A stretch of DNA of 64,000 nucleotides from Roseovarius sp. W115 (GTDB lineage Bacteria > Pseudomonadota > Alphaproteobacteria > Rhodobacterales > Rhodobacteraceae): contig NZ_CP146606.1 in NCBI RefSeq assembly GCF_032842945.2, positions 1,492,501-1,556,500 of the forward strand, written 5' to 3'. The translations under genes were made by a program, and so were the position numbers. The notes under the pieces were generated by a model. That model did not search any database and was not told the DNA's origin. It saw only the letters and a list, made by a program, of their open reading frames with translations. Of the stretch, positions 9,041 to 17,850 are shown piece by piece. Within the stretch, counting starts at the first letter, position 1. Each line of letters starts with the position of its first letter.

Positions 9041-9073
9041 TCTGCCCTGCAAAGCCGATTTGCAAGGAGCAGA
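9041..9073 (+). promoter_or_regulatory. Hairpin masking the ahcY ribosome binding site
   Basis: Three stacked helices can form: TCTGC (9041-9045) with GCAGA (9069-9073), CCT (9046-9048) with AGG (9065-9067), and GCAAA (9049-9053) with TTTGC (9059-9063). They enclose a GCCGA loop, with single bulged A residues at 9064 and 9068. The 3' arm contains AAGGAG, the ribosome site for the ATG at 9077, so the fold would hide it. It does not match the SAH riboswitch consensus as I know it. The ending AGGAGCA recalls the SAM/SAH element of Rhodobacterales metK leaders, but the conserved loop of that element is absent. Confidence 0.6.
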
Positions 9074-9076
9074 CAG

Positions 9077-10465
9077 ATGGCGAAAGACTTTGTTGTGAAA
9101 GATATCAGCCTGGCCGCATTTGGCCGTAAAGAGCTGGATATCGCGGAAACCGAAATGCCCGGCCTGATGGCTCTTCGTGACGAGTATGGGAATGAAAAGC
9201 CCCTGAAAGGTGCACGGATTGTCGGCAGTTTGCACATGACGATCCAGACTGCGGTCCTGATCGAGACACTTGTCGAGTTAGGTGCCGATGTCCGCTGGGC
9301 CTCTTGCAACATCTTCTCGACGCAAGACCACGCCGCAGCCGCGATTGCGGAAGGCGGCACGCCGGTGTTTGCGGTAAAAGGTCAGACTCTTGAAGAGCAT
9401 TGGGACTACCTGGACCGGTCGTTCATGTTCCCCGAAGGCGCCAATATGATCCTCGACGATGGTGGCGACGCGACTTTGTACGTGTTGCTGGGTGCTCGCG
9501 CAGAAGCAGGCGAAGATATCATTCCAGTGCCGTCGTCCGAAGAAGAAGAAGTCATCAAAGCACAGATCAAAAAGCGGATGGAGGCGAGCCCCGGCTGGTT
9601 CACCAAGACCCGCGATGCGATCAAGGGTGTTTCTGAGGAAACCACCACCGGCGTGCATCGCCTTTATGATCTGCACAAGAAGGGCCAGCTGCCTTTCCCG
9701 GCGATCAATGTCAACGACAGCGTGACCAAGTCGAAATTCGACAACAAGTATGGCTGTAAAGAGTCGCTTGTAGACGGCATTCGCCGTGCCACGGATACGA
9801 TGATGGCGGGCAAGGTTGCGGTCGTGATGGGCTATGGCGACGTTGGCAAAGGATCCGCCGCAAGCCTTCGTGGTGCGGGCGCGCGCGTGAAAGTAACCGA
9901 AGTCGATCCAATTTGCGCGCTTCAGGCGGCGATGGATGGGTTTGAAGTTGTTCTGCTGGAAGACGTTGTCGATAGCGCAGACATCTTTATCACAACCACC
10001 GGCAACAAAGACGTCATCCGCATTGAGCATATGCGCGAGATGAAGGACATGGCGATTGTCGGCAACATCGGCCATTTCGACAATGAAATTCAGGTGGCGA
10101 ACCTCAAGAACCACAAGTGGACCAACATCAAAGAACAGGTCGATATGATCGAAATGCCGTCAGGCAACCGGATCATCCTGCTATCAGAAGGGCGTCTGCT
10201 GAACCTTGGCAACGCCACCGGTCATCCGTCCTTCGTGATGTCTGCAAGTTTCACCAACCAAGTTCTGGCGCAGATCGAGCTTTGGCAGCGCGGCGATCAG
10301 TATGAAAACCAGGTCTACATCCTGCCCAAACATCTCGATGAAAAGGTCGCGCGCCTGCATCTGGATCGGATTGGTGTGAAGTTGACACCACTGGATCAGG
10401 ACCAGGCTGACTATATCGGCGTAAAACCGGAAGGTCCGTACAAACCAGAGCATTATCGCTACTAA
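9077..10465 (+). CDS. ahcY: S-adenosyl-L-homocysteine hydrolase
   Basis: A protein of 462 residues, normal for proteobacterial AhcY. It shows the substrate segment [19 protein letters not shown], the catalytic region with [16 protein letters not shown], the NAD-binding [10 protein letters not shown] loop, and the C-terminal [13 protein letters not shown] that reaches the partner subunit. It cleaves SAH to adenosine and homocysteine, relieving product inhibition of methyltransferases. The start is the ATG after AAGGAGCAGACAG, matching the family N-terminus ([16 protein letters not shown]). A strong terminator follows, so it is probably transcribed alone. Confidence 0.98.
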   Translation: MAKDFVVKDISLAAFGRKELDIAETEMPGLMALRDEYGNEKPLKGARIVGSLHMTIQTAVLIETLVELGADVRWASCNIFSTQDHAAAAIAEGGTPVFAVKGQTLEEHWDYLDRSFMFPEGANMILDDGGDATLYVLLGARAEAGEDIIPVPSSEEEEVIKAQIKKRMEASPGWFTKTRDAIKGVSEETTTGVHRLYDLHKKGQLPFPAINVNDSVTKSKFDNKYGCKESLVDGIRRATDTMMAGKVAVVMGYGDVGKGSAASLRGAGARVKVTEVDPICALQAAMDGFEVVLLEDVVDSADIFITTTGNKDVIRIEHMREMKDMAIVGNIGHFDNEIQVANLKNHKWTNIKEQVDMIEMPSGNRIILLSEGRLLNLGNATGHPSFVMSASFTNQVLAQIELWQRGDQYENQVYILPKHLDEKVARLHLDRIGVKLTPLDQDQADYIGVKPEGPYKPEHYRY

Positions 10466-10481
10466 AATTCTATAGAGTCAC

Positions 10482-10513
10482 AGAACGCCTGGCCCAGCGG
10501 GGCGTTCTTCTTT
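10482..10513 (+). terminator. Rho-independent terminator after ahcY
   Basis: AGAACGCC (10482-10489) pairs with GGCGTTCT (10501-10508) around a GC-rich loop and is followed by a T-rich tail. It lies 17 bases after the ahcY stop codon. Confidence 0.85.
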
Positions 10514-10711
10514 TCGATCCTGCAAGACAGGCCCTGTTAACGCTCAATACACAGGTCCAAAGCGAAAATGGGCGGTTTCGTGCGCCCAGGGGAGACAAGT
10601 GGAAGTTTTCCCTTTGTGCACCGCACTCCTATGGGTATCTTGTCAGGCGTGCCTTTCAGGCAATTCTTGAAACAACAATCCGGAAAAATCCGGACAGGTG
10701 GGAGTGTATAT

Positions 10712-11053
10712 ATGGGACGTCGTGACGATCTGATTGCGAAATATGCAGATGATCTAAAGAACAAGTGCGGGATGAGCCCGGACATGGATCTTTTGACCAA
10801 GGTAACCATTGGATGTGGCCCGTCAATCTATGACGCGGATGCTTCGACAGTGGCCGCCGGTCAGCCGCAAGAGCTCGAAACAGTGAAAGACAATTTCCTC
10901 ATCAAAAAGCTGGGCCTTTCGGATGGTCCGCAATTGATGGATGCGATCAATCAAGCGATTGAGACCTATGGTCAGTCCGAGCGCAACAAGTATCGCGCCG
11001 TGATCTACTACATGCTCACCAAGCATTTCGGCAAAGAGTCTGTTTACGGCTAA
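10712..11053 (+). CDS. DUF2853-family protein
   Basis: A protein of 113 residues starting at the ATG preceded by GTGGGAG. It has the N-terminal pattern GRRDDLIAKYADDLKNKC and the TIGCGPSIYDADAST segment that I associate with DUF2853, a small all-helical cytoplasmic family of unknown function. An in-frame extension to 10568 is open but lacks a ribosome site. It lies between two terminators and so forms its own transcription unit. The leader contains a TGGGCG/CGCCCA hairpin (10569-10588) and paired TCCGGA palindromes (10679-10694) whose roles are unknown. Confidence 0.85.
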   Translation: MGRRDDLIAKYADDLKNKCGMSPDMDLLTKVTIGCGPSIYDADASTVAAGQPQELETVKDNFLIKKLGLSDGPQLMDAINQAIETYGQSERNKYRAVIYYMLTKHFGKESVYG

Positions 11054-11076
11054 ATCGACGTAGACAAGGTGAACAG

Positions 11077-11101
11077 CGCCCGCCAAGTGGCGGGCGTTTT
11101 T
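11077..11101 (+). terminator. Rho-independent terminator after the DUF2853 gene
   Basis: CGCCCGCC (11077-11084) pairs perfectly with GGCGGGCG (11089-11096) around AAGT, followed by five T residues. It abuts the end of the convergent DUF1989 gene and may act on both strands. Confidence 0.92.
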
Positions 11102-11747
11102 ATTGGAAGATAATGGCGCGGATGGGCGACGGGCCGCCGCCTGCGGCCGCATTCAGCTCTTGCGGGCAATTCGACAGAACCGCAATCACATCCATCTCAG
11201 CGCGCAGGTCAACAAAGTCCCCCGCACGAGACTGACTGTCGGTGATCTCAACATGCCCGTCCGACCCGATTGGGACATTCATGAAAAAATTTGCGTTGGC
11301 CACGACGTGCTCTGGCCCCAGCCCATGCTTTTCCATCTCACGCTCAAAATTACGCTGGCAGCACTCGGCGTTCTGCTTGCCATAACGCACCTGATCCACG
11401 GCAAAAGAACAGCATCCAAAGATCGTGTCATGCCCGCCGCAGCTATCGTCCGTGATCGTCATCATGGGGCGTGCAAATTGCGAATAAAGCACTGTGCCTT
11501 TTTCAAGAAAGATGTGCTTGGGAACCTTGATCGTGTTGGGCATATGATATCGCTCGACCTGGTTTTGATAAGGGTCGGTGCCGAAGCAGAGAAAATCAAT
11601 AGCCTGCTGGCCTTCCAGATCAATCAGGCGAAGCGTTTGCCCCTTTTTGAGCACAGCACTCCAGGGTGCACACGGTGCAACAATCGTATCTTCGATGATC
11701 TCTGCATCGGGGCGGGCAGCTGCTCCGGTGATCAACGTATCGGTCAT
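11100..11747 (-). CDS. DUF1989 (urea carboxylase-associated family) protein
   Basis: A protein of 215 residues with the DUF1989 features: GQTLRLIDLEGQQAIDFLCF near residue 37, a metal-site-like Cys/His set in SCGGHDTIFGCCS, ANFFMNVPI, and a C-terminal DVIAVLSNCPQE motif. Members of this family (CgdA/CgdB) were shown to be carboxyguanidine deiminase subunits in guanidine use; here there is one copy and no urea or guanidine carboxylase nearby. It is the last gene of the seven-gene leftward operon, one base after the deaminase gene. Hydrolysis of a C-N bond in a ureido or guanidino compound is a reasonable inference. Confidence 0.85.
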   Translation of the reverse strand: MTDTLITGAAARPDAEIIEDTIVAPCAPWSAVLKKGQTLRLIDLEGQQAIDFLCFGTDPYQNQVERYHMPNTIKVPKHIFLEKGTVLYSQFARPMMTITDDSCGGHDTIFGCCSFAVDQVRYGKQNAECCQRNFEREMEKHGLGPEHVVANANFFMNVPIGSDGHVEITDSQSRAGDFVDLRAEMDVIAVLSNCPQELNAAAGGGPSPIRAIIFQ

Positions 11748-11748
11748 A

Positions 11749-12198
11749 TCAATCCTCCGCGATATCTTCGTTCCAAAGCTCCGGCTTTTCCTCGATGAAC
11801 CGCGTCATCAGCGCGATACAATCCGGATCATCCGCAACGATCACTTCCACACCCTTGGAACGCAGAAAGTCCTCGTTGCCGCCGAAGGTTTTGTTCTCTC
11901 CGATCACCACACGCGGAATACCAAACTGAATGATCGTGCCGGTGCACATCATGCAGGGGCTGAGCGACGTATAAAGCGTGGTATCTTTGTAGGTCTTTTG
12001 TCGCCCCGCCTTGCGCAGGGCGTCCATCTCTCCATGAGCGATTGGGTCACCCTGTTGAACCCGCTGATTTCGCCCTTGGCTCACCACAGTATCGCCGCGC
12101 GCCAAAACCGACCCAATCGGACAGCCACCTTCGTCATACCCGGCCTTGGCCTCGTCATAGGCGACACGCAGGTGTTTCTTGTCGGTCTCAGAAAGCAT
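11749..12198 (-). CDS. Cytosine-deaminase-like nucleoside/base deaminase
   Basis: A protein of 149 residues with the zinc site of the cytidine deaminase fold: HGEMDALRKAG (His ligand and catalytic Glu) and SPCMMCTGT (two Cys ligands). The segments YKDTTLYTSLSPC, FGIPRVVIGEN and the ending EEKPELWNEDI closely resemble yeast cytosine deaminase Fcy1 rather than bacterial CodA or TadA. It probably deaminates a free base or a related amino-imine ring. The substrate is unproven. It is flanked by the deacetylase and DUF1989 genes in one operon. Confidence 0.85.
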   Translation of the reverse strand: MLSETDKKHLRVAYDEAKAGYDEGGCPIGSVLARGDTVVSQGRNQRVQQGDPIAHGEMDALRKAGRQKTYKDTTLYTSLSPCMMCTGTIIQFGIPRVVIGENKTFGGNEDFLRSKGVEVIVADDPDCIALMTRFIEEKPELWNEDIAED

Positions 12199-12207
12199 CG
12201 GTCAGCC

Positions 12208-13089
12208 TCATTTTTGCGGGTCAGTAAAATAGGGAAGCGTCTCGGTGCGAAGATATGTGCCCTCTGCGCTCACCTTGTCGAGGTGATCAGCAATGTCTTC
12301 CAACCTTGCGAACCAGACATCTTTGGCCGCCAACGTCTTTTCGAGCCACGCCTCGACCTGACGCCAACGCGCTAGGCGTCCTGTCAAAAAAGGATGCACG
12401 ATCAGCATGAAAAACCCGCCCGCCTCGTATTGCGCATCGAACTCTTCCCAGAACCCTTCAAGTCCAGCCGATGGGCCACGCACGGGCATCAGATAGCCAA
12501 TCTCATCATAATGCGCGAAAGGAGGCCAATCATCCGTGCCCCAATGGACTGGCATTTCGTAGAGAGAGCCTTTGTCCGTCTGCATCCGGTAGGGAATGTC
12601 ATCCGCCATGAGCGAGCTGTCATAGCGGAACTCATGCTCAATCAGTAAATCGATCACCTGCTGCGTGACATTGTAAACCGGTGCGCGATAGCCACGCGGT
12701 TTGCCCCCGGCAATACGGTCATGCGTATCGAGAGCTTTTTCAAACGCCTCTTTCTGTGCGCCACCCTTGGTGACAATCGGATCTTCATGAATCCAGCCGT
12801 GGTGACCGATTTCGTGCCCGTCCTTCAGGACCGCCTCTACCACGTCGGGATAGGTCTCAAGGCACCAACCCGGCATAAAGAAAGACTGTTTGATGCCAAC
12901 ACGACGGTAGGTATCAAGGATACGAGGCATCGCGACCGTAGGCCCATACCGGCCCATAGAAATCGGATAGAGCCGATCATGGCTATCCTCAGGGCGGGCA
13001 ATATGGATGAGGCTGTCGGCATCCATATCAAAGGTGATCGCACACGCGCAGCGCGCACCATTGGGCCAGGGAATGGGATTCTGGATCAT
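12208..13089 (-). CDS. PuuE-like polysaccharide-deacetylase-fold hydrolase
   Basis: A protein of 293 residues with the NodB-fold motifs: TFDMDAD near residue 20 (catalytic Asp and metal-site region), HEIGHHGWIHEDP, RAPVYN, and a late HPFLTGR with the final His. Proteins of this length without a signal peptide include PuuE allantoinase and similar amide hydrolases, rather than cell-wall deacetylases. It is coupled to the ABC ATPase gene (ATGA overlap). Within this operon a cytoplasmic amidohydrolase acting on the imported compound is the likeliest role. Confidence 0.8.
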   Translation of the reverse strand: MIQNPIPWPNGARCACAITFDMDADSLIHIARPEDSHDRLYPISMGRYGPTVAMPRILDTYRRVGIKQSFFMPGWCLETYPDVVEAVLKDGHEIGHHGWIHEDPIVTKGGAQKEAFEKALDTHDRIAGGKPRGYRAPVYNVTQQVIDLLIEHEFRYDSSLMADDIPYRMQTDKGSLYEMPVHWGTDDWPPFAHYDEIGYLMPVRGPSAGLEGFWEEFDAQYEAGGFFMLIVHPFLTGRLARWRQVEAWLEKTLAAKDVWFARLEDIADHLDKVSAEGTYLRTETLPYFTDPQK

Positions 13090-14156
13090 GTCGTCCCCTC
13101 AGTCAAAAGATGCCCATCGCTTTGCGCCCAGCTTAGCGTATGTCTGCGCCCAGCGCTCAGATCAAGATCGCCCAGCGCGCGTTCCTGCATCTGGATCTTC
13201 AATTCTGTGCCGTCCTCGGCTTCGAGAAAGATTGTCACCATCGAGCCCACGAATTCCTCAGACAGCACCGTAGCCTCAAGCGTGTTTTCCCCCGGCCCGA
13301 TTTGCATCATGTCCGCCGAAACGACGATGGCGACATCCGATCCCACTTCGGTTTTGCCCGGTACTGTGAAGGTGCCCAATGCGGTGTCCACCGTCGAGAC
13401 ATCTTTTGCATGTTCCGTGACACGCCCTTGCAGGATGTTGTTCCTCCCCACAAATTCGGCCACAAACCGGGTTTTGGGCGCGCGGTAAATCTCACGCGGC
13501 GTGCCGATCTGCGCAATCTCACCCTTCGACATGATGACCACGCGATCGGCCATGGCAAAGGCTTCGGACTGCGAATGGGTGACATAGACAAAGGTAATGC
13601 CAAGCTCTCGCTGAAGGCGCGTCAGCACGGATTGCATCCGGATCACAAGATGCGCATCAAGCGCGGACAAAGGTTCGTCCAAGAGCAAAAGCTGCGGTTC
13701 TGTCACTAGGGCGCGGGCCAAAGCCACGCGCTGACGCTGACCTCCCGAGAGTGTCTCGACATTGCGCTCTGCAAACTCGCCGATCTCCATCCGGTCCAGC
13801 CAGTTGAGCGCACGCTTACGTCTCTCACCCGCCTCGACGCCGCGCATCTTCAAACCAAACTCCACGTTTTCACGCGCGTTCAGATACGGGAAAAGCGCAA
13901 GGCTCTGCCAGACCATGGGCGTGTCGCGTTCATGCGCGGGAAGGTCATTCATCCGCTTGCCCGCGATGCGAATCTCGCCATTCGTCGGCGCATCAAGACC
14001 AGCCAACATGCGCAAGGTCGTCGTCTTGCCACATCCCGAAGGCCCCATGATCGCAATGAATTCCCCCTGCCCGATGGTCAGGTTCGCATCACGCACGGCA
14101 ACAAAATCACCGAAGTGCTTTTCAACCCCGTCCAGTTCAACCAGCGGTTCACTCAT
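13086..14156 (-). CDS. ABC transporter ATPase, PotA-like
   Basis: A protein of 356 residues with Walker A (GPSGCGKTTTLRML), the LSGGQRQRVALARAL signature, Walker B (LLLLDEPLSALD), a switch His in YVTHSQSEA, and a C-terminal TOBE region after about residue 240. This is the layout of the polyamine/opine/iron importer ATPases. It is joined by ATGA overlaps to the permease before it and to the deacetylase gene after it. It powers the importer formed by the genes to its right. Confidence 0.93.
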   Translation of the reverse strand: MSEPLVELDGVEKHFGDFVAVRDANLTIGQGEFIAIMGPSGCGKTTTLRMLAGLDAPTNGEIRIAGKRMNDLPAHERDTPMVWQSLALFPYLNARENVEFGLKMRGVEAGERRKRALNWLDRMEIGEFAERNVETLSGGQRQRVALARALVTEPQLLLLDEPLSALDAHLVIRMQSVLTRLQRELGITFVYVTHSQSEAFAMADRVVIMSKGEIAQIGTPREIYRAPKTRFVAEFVGRNNILQGRVTEHAKDVSTVDTALGTFTVPGKTEVGSDVAIVVSADMMQIGPGENTLEATVLSEEFVGSMVTIFLEAEDGTELKIQMQERALGDLDLSAGRRHTLSWAQSDGHLLTEGTT

Positions 14157-14947
14157 GACGCAGCCCTTTGCAGTCGGAAGAAAATAAGTGCCTGCGATAT
14201 GACAACAAGCGTAATGGAAACACCAAAAACCAGTGTGCCGATGGCATTGACCTGCGGATCAATGGTGCCCTGCACAATCTCAAGCACATGAACCGGCAAT
14301 GTCTTGTTCAGACCCGAGACAAACCAGGCCACGGTAAACTCGTCAAACGACACGGCCGCCGTCAGGAACAGCGAAGACAGGATCGCAGGCTTGCAAAACG
14401 GCAGGATAACCTCTCGCATTGCGCGCCATTCACTGGCCCCAAGATTCCACGCTGCGGCCTCAAGGCTGTCGTCGATCTGGCTAAGGCGCAGGCGAATGAT
14501 GGCCATGGCAAAGGGGGCCGTGAGAACGGTATGCGCGGCGATGATCGACACCACCTGCCCCGACAGGCCCACACGGCTGAACCACGCCAGCATGGCGAGC
14601 GCGATGATGATGAGCGGTATGGTTGGCGGAAGCAGGATGATGGCAAGGAACAGACTCTTGCCCCTGAAGCTGTAGCGATAGTCGGTATAGGCGGTGCAAA
14701 ACCCGAGGAACGTTGCAATTACAGACGTCGTCGCAGAGACGATCAGACTGTTGCGAGCAGCCCGCCAGAAGTCCGGATCAGCAAAGATGGTTTCGTACCA
14801 TAGAGTCGTGAACCCGCTCATGGGCAAGGTTGGGAAGCGATCAGAGTTGAACGAAAACAGGAGGCTCACAAAGATCGGTAGGAAAATGAACGCCGCCACC
14901 AAAAGCGTGTAGGCCCGCAGGAAAAAGTCGAGGCGCGGTGTTCTCAT
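14153..14947 (-). CDS. ABC transporter inner-membrane permease, PotC-like
   Basis: A protein of 264 residues with six predicted membrane helices and the cytoplasmic EAA loop (DDSLEAAAWNLGASEWRAMREVILP) that docks onto the ATPase. The start is ATG 14947, which overlaps the stop of the upstream permease as ATGA. The longer open frame to 15046 lies inside that gene and is not used. The second permease of polyamine-type operons has this length and position. Confidence 0.92.
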   Translation of the reverse strand: MRTPRLDFFLRAYTLLVAAFIFLPIFVSLLFSFNSDRFPTLPMSGFTTLWYETIFADPDFWRAARNSLIVSATTSVIATFLGFCTAYTDYRYSFRGKSLFLAIILLPPTIPLIIIALAMLAWFSRVGLSGQVVSIIAAHTVLTAPFAMAIIRLRLSQIDDSLEAAAWNLGASEWRAMREVILPFCKPAILSSLFLTAAVSFDEFTVAWFVSGLNKTLPVHVLEIVQGTIDPQVNAIGTLVFGVSITLVVISQALIFFRLQRAAS

Positions 14948-15792
14948 CGGCTCGCCCTCTTGCGGTAGGCATACATGATGGCGGCAAAGGCAACTGTGAA
15001 AAGCGTAAGCATCATCATAACTGCAACTACCGCAGCGCGAGGCCATTGCTGACCCGCCTTGGTGGTGTCGATGATCAGAATCGGCATCGTCGGAGGCTTG
15101 GAGCCGCCAAGATAGTAAGGCGCCACGAAATCCCCAAAGGACAGAATGAAAGCGAACAAGGCCGCTATGACGAACCCGGTTTTGCCCGCGGGCAAGATCA
15201 CCGTTCTGATCGTGCGCGCTGGTGAACAGCCAAGGTTGCGCGCCGCCTGGATCAGGCGGTCATCGATGTTGGCCATGGTCACTGTTTGCAAGATAAGTAC
15301 CAGCGGCAGGATAAGCGTCAAGTATCCCACCAGCGTTCCAATGGGCGTGTTTAGAAAAGTATAGGGCCCCAATCCGACAAGCCCGAAGGCCCCGTTCAAA
15401 ACTCCGGCTTCGGCGAGGATCGTGTACCAGGAAAACGTGCGCACCAGGTAGCTGGTGAAAAACGGAATGATGAGCAGTAGGATCGCGAATTGCCTTATTC
15501 GCGCCGAACATCGAAAGGCCAGGAACCACGCCGCCGGAAAAGCCAGAAGCGAGGCCATCATTGCAGCCAGCCCGGCCATCAAAAGCGTGTAGCGGTAACT
15601 CGACCAGACATAGTCACGGCTAACCATCTTGGCCCAGCTCGTAAGTTCAAAGGTCTCGACCATCTGATAGTTCTTCACCACGAAGAACGACATTGCGATC
15701 ACAAAGAAAAGGGGACCAACAAAGAACAGGGTCTGCCAGATGATAATGGGCAGACGAAACGTCAAAGCATACGCGTTGAGGCGGCGCTTCAT
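14944..15792 (-). CDS. ABC transporter inner-membrane permease, PotB-like
   Basis: A protein of 282 residues with six hydrophobic helices. Its EAA-type loop (IDDRLIQAARNLGCSPARTIRTVILP) lies near residue 185. The first helix region is that of PotB-type permeases. It follows the solute-binding-protein gene by 34 bases and overlaps the next permease gene, so it belongs to the same operon. Confidence 0.92.
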   Translation of the reverse strand: MKRRLNAYALTFRLPIIIWQTLFFVGPLFFVIAMSFFVVKNYQMVETFELTSWAKMVSRDYVWSSYRYTLLMAGLAAMMASLLAFPAAWFLAFRCSARIRQFAILLLIIPFFTSYLVRTFSWYTILAEAGVLNGAFGLVGLGPYTFLNTPIGTLVGYLTLILPLVLILQTVTMANIDDRLIQAARNLGCSPARTIRTVILPAGKTGFVIAALFAFILSFGDFVAPYYLGGSKPPTMPILIIDTTKAGQQWPRAAVVAVMMMLTLFTVAFAAIMYAYRKRASR

Positions 15793-15826
15793 CAGCGCCG
15801 CTCCGGTGTCTTAGTTGAAATCACAG

Positions 15827-16957
15827 TCAGGCGTTCTTGTATTCCGACCAGAAGTCATTCCAGTCTTCCAGAGATTGCTGAACAGGAATGTCACGATAGC
15901 TGATCCGCCCTTCATTGATGAGCGTGATCGGATCCTGCGGATCGCCGTCCACCTGACGCGAGCGCTGTGCTTCGGCCGGATCGACCTCGTTGAGCATTGC
16001 ACGGCCCGCCTTGGTCACACAGTGACCCGGATAGCCAAGCATCTGTGCGGTTTTCACCTGACCCTCTGGCGACATGGTGTAGGCCAAGTACTTCAGCGCG
16101 AGATCGGCTTTCTCAGATGTCTTGGCAATCGAGTAGCTTTCCGTCCACTGAATGCCGCCCTCTTTTGGCACGACCGACGACACAGGCGCGCCATCGCGTT
16201 CCAGAATCCCGGTGACCCAGTCTCCAATCCCGACCATGGCCAGCATCTCGGCATTTTTCAGACCCGAGAATGTACCGCCAAAGTCAAAGTATCCGCCGAC
16301 CTGCGGCTTGAGTGACAGGGTTTTCTCCTGCACCGCCTGCCAACCGGCATCATCGATATCAAATGGGCTTTCATTGCCGACGAGCAGACTCATCTGACCC
16401 AGCGACGGCAGGTGCCAGTCGAAATGCCCGACCTTGCCAGTCAAACGCTCATCCCAGAAAATATCATAGGTCGACGCCTCTTCCGCAGTCAGCACGTCTT
16501 TGTTGTAGGACACACCCAGGTGCCCAAACCGAGAGATCAGTGAATAAAGATTGCCGCTGTCATCCCAGTGGCCCGAGAAGGATTTGAAATCATCATGCAA
16601 TAGGTCATCCATGGGATAATCATTGGCATCAAGCTGCATCACCAGATCATTCGCCACCAAAAGTTTGGCGTATTCCGCATCGGTGTGAATGATGTCAAAC
16701 GTTCCGGGCGGGTTCTGCGCCAGAGCGGCCAGCATGTTGTCTCCGCCTGCATAATATTTTGGCACGAACTTGACGTTGTTCGCCTCTTCGAACGCACCCA
16801 CCATGTCGGGTTCTGCGGTCCCATACCATCCCAACATCGTCAGTTCTGTCGTTTCCGCCCACGCGCGGTTCACGAATGGCGCAGACAAGGCAACCGAGGC
16901 CAACCCTGTCTTTAGAAACGTCCGTTTGCTTTGAATAAATTTGCCGTTGTTCGACAT
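15827..16957 (-). CDS. Extracellular solute-binding protein, PotD/spermidine family
   Basis: A protein of 376 residues with a Tat-like leader (SKRTFLKTG followed by a hydrophobic core and a cut near NRAWA). The mature part has binding-protein motifs TMLGWYGTAEPDMVGAFEE and FDIIHTDAEYAKLL at the N-terminus, as in PotD-type periplasmic receptors. ATG 16957 has AGGAG nine bases upstream; the GTG at 16963 is too close to it. This is the first gene of the leftward operon and reads away from the BtpA-like gene. The ligand is unknown. Confidence 0.9.
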   Translation of the reverse strand: MSNNGKFIQSKRTFLKTGLASVALSAPFVNRAWAETTELTMLGWYGTAEPDMVGAFEEANNVKFVPKYYAGGDNMLAALAQNPPGTFDIIHTDAEYAKLLVANDLVMQLDANDYPMDDLLHDDFKSFSGHWDDSGNLYSLISRFGHLGVSYNKDVLTAEEASTYDIFWDERLTGKVGHFDWHLPSLGQMSLLVGNESPFDIDDAGWQAVQEKTLSLKPQVGGYFDFGGTFSGLKNAEMLAMVGIGDWVTGILERDGAPVSSVVPKEGGIQWTESYSIAKTSEKADLALKYLAYTMSPEGQVKTAQMLGYPGHCVTKAGRAMLNEVDPAEAQRSRQVDGDPQDPITLINEGRISYRDIPVQQSLEDWNDFWSEYKNA

Positions 16958-17070
16958 CCCCACACTCTCCTGTCAGTCGTCATATTTGGTTATTTCGCCA
17001 GCTTCGATATAGATACCGAGGCAGTCTCTGGCGCATCCGATTCCCGGACCTGTGGCCAAGTCTGCGCCAA

Positions 17071-17091
17071 AATCGTGCGCAATGCACAATT
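17071..17091. promoter_or_regulatory. Inverted repeat between the two arms of the catabolic cluster
   Basis: AATCGTGC (17071-17078) and GCACAATT (17084-17091) form an 8-5-8 inverted repeat with one mismatch, 21 bases upstream of the ATG at 17113. It lies in the only region that can hold promoters for both divergent operons, so it is a candidate operator. No regulator gene is encoded in the cluster. Confidence 0.4.
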
Positions 17092-17112
17092 TTTATTCGA
17101 AGGGTCCAAGGG

Positions 17113-17850
17113 ATGGACAGATTTGAATTTCGCGCGTCCTTTGGATCGCAAGGCCCGGTTGTGCTTCCGGTCATTCACGTGCTCGAAACAGAACGGACTT
17201 TGAGGAACATTGAGGTGCTGACAAAAGCAGGCGCACCGGGTTGCTTTCTCATCAACCACGACTTTGGAGTCTCGCCATTTTTGGAGATCCTTCGTGAGGT
17301 TCGCGAAGCAAGGCCTAAGCTTTGGATCGGAGTGAATTTCCTGGCTGTGACCGGCAAGGATGCTTTCCCACAACTCGCCACGCTTGGCCGTGAAGGATGC
17401 CACATTGATGCCTATTGGGCCGATGACGCGCGGATTGATGAACGTGTCACAGACCAGGTCGAGGCCAAAGAAATTGACGCGGCCCGCGTCGGTTGGGATG
17501 GGCTTTACTTCGGCGGAACAGCATTCAAGAAACAGCGTCCCGTTGATCCATCCGACTATGCACGATCAGCGGAAACTGCCCGCGATTGGATGGATGTTGT
17601 CACCACTTCTGGTTTGGCAACTGGCATCGAGGCAGATGACAAAAAGATTGAAACCTTTCGCGCCGCGATTGGCGACAAACCCCTTGCACTGGCCTCGGGA
17701 ATCTCGCCCAAAAATGCCCACCGCTATCGCGAAGTCGATTGCTTTATGGTGGCGACCGGGATCAATTATGAGGACAATTTCTATGAAATCGACCCGGCGC
17801 GCCTGAGACGCCTGCTTGATATTACTGAAGATCTGAGGACAGATGAATGA
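17113..17850 (+). CDS. BtpA/SgcQ-like TIM-barrel protein
   Basis: A protein of 245 residues with the alternating strand-helix pattern of a TIM barrel: LPVIHV near residue 18, CFLINHD, LWIGVNFLA, DVVTTSGLATG, LALASGISPKNAHRY and a final CFMVATGIN. The late GISP and ATGIN motifs form a phosphate-binding site of the type seen in the BtpA/SgcQ family. No catalytic role is established for that family in metabolism. It overlaps the phosphoribosyltransferase gene by ATGA, which suggests the two act on the same phosphoribosyl compound. Confidence 0.7.
   Translation: MDRFEFRASFGSQGPVVLPVIHVLETERTLRNIEVLTKAGAPGCFLINHDFGVSPFLEILREVREARPKLWIGVNFLAVTGKDAFPQLATLGREGCHIDAYWADDARIDERVTDQVEAKEIDAARVGWDGLYFGGTAFKKQRPVDPSDYARSAETARDWMDVVTTSGLATGIEADDKKIETFRAAIGDKPLALASGISPKNAHRYREVDCFMVATGINYEDNFYEIDPARLRRLLDITEDLRTDE

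Noticed and set aside
9001..9076. Classic SAH riboswitch upstream of ahcY
   Set aside because: The conserved core and pseudoknot segments of that class are not found; only the simple hairpin at 9041-9073 is supported.
9278..10114. 278-codon open frame antisense to ahcY
   Set aside because: It lies wholly opposite a clear ahcY, has no recognisable domain, and its openness follows from the codon bias of the sense gene.
12721..13488. 255-codon frame opposite the deacetylase and ABC ATPase genes
   Set aside because: Spans two convincing genes on the other strand and shows no domain.
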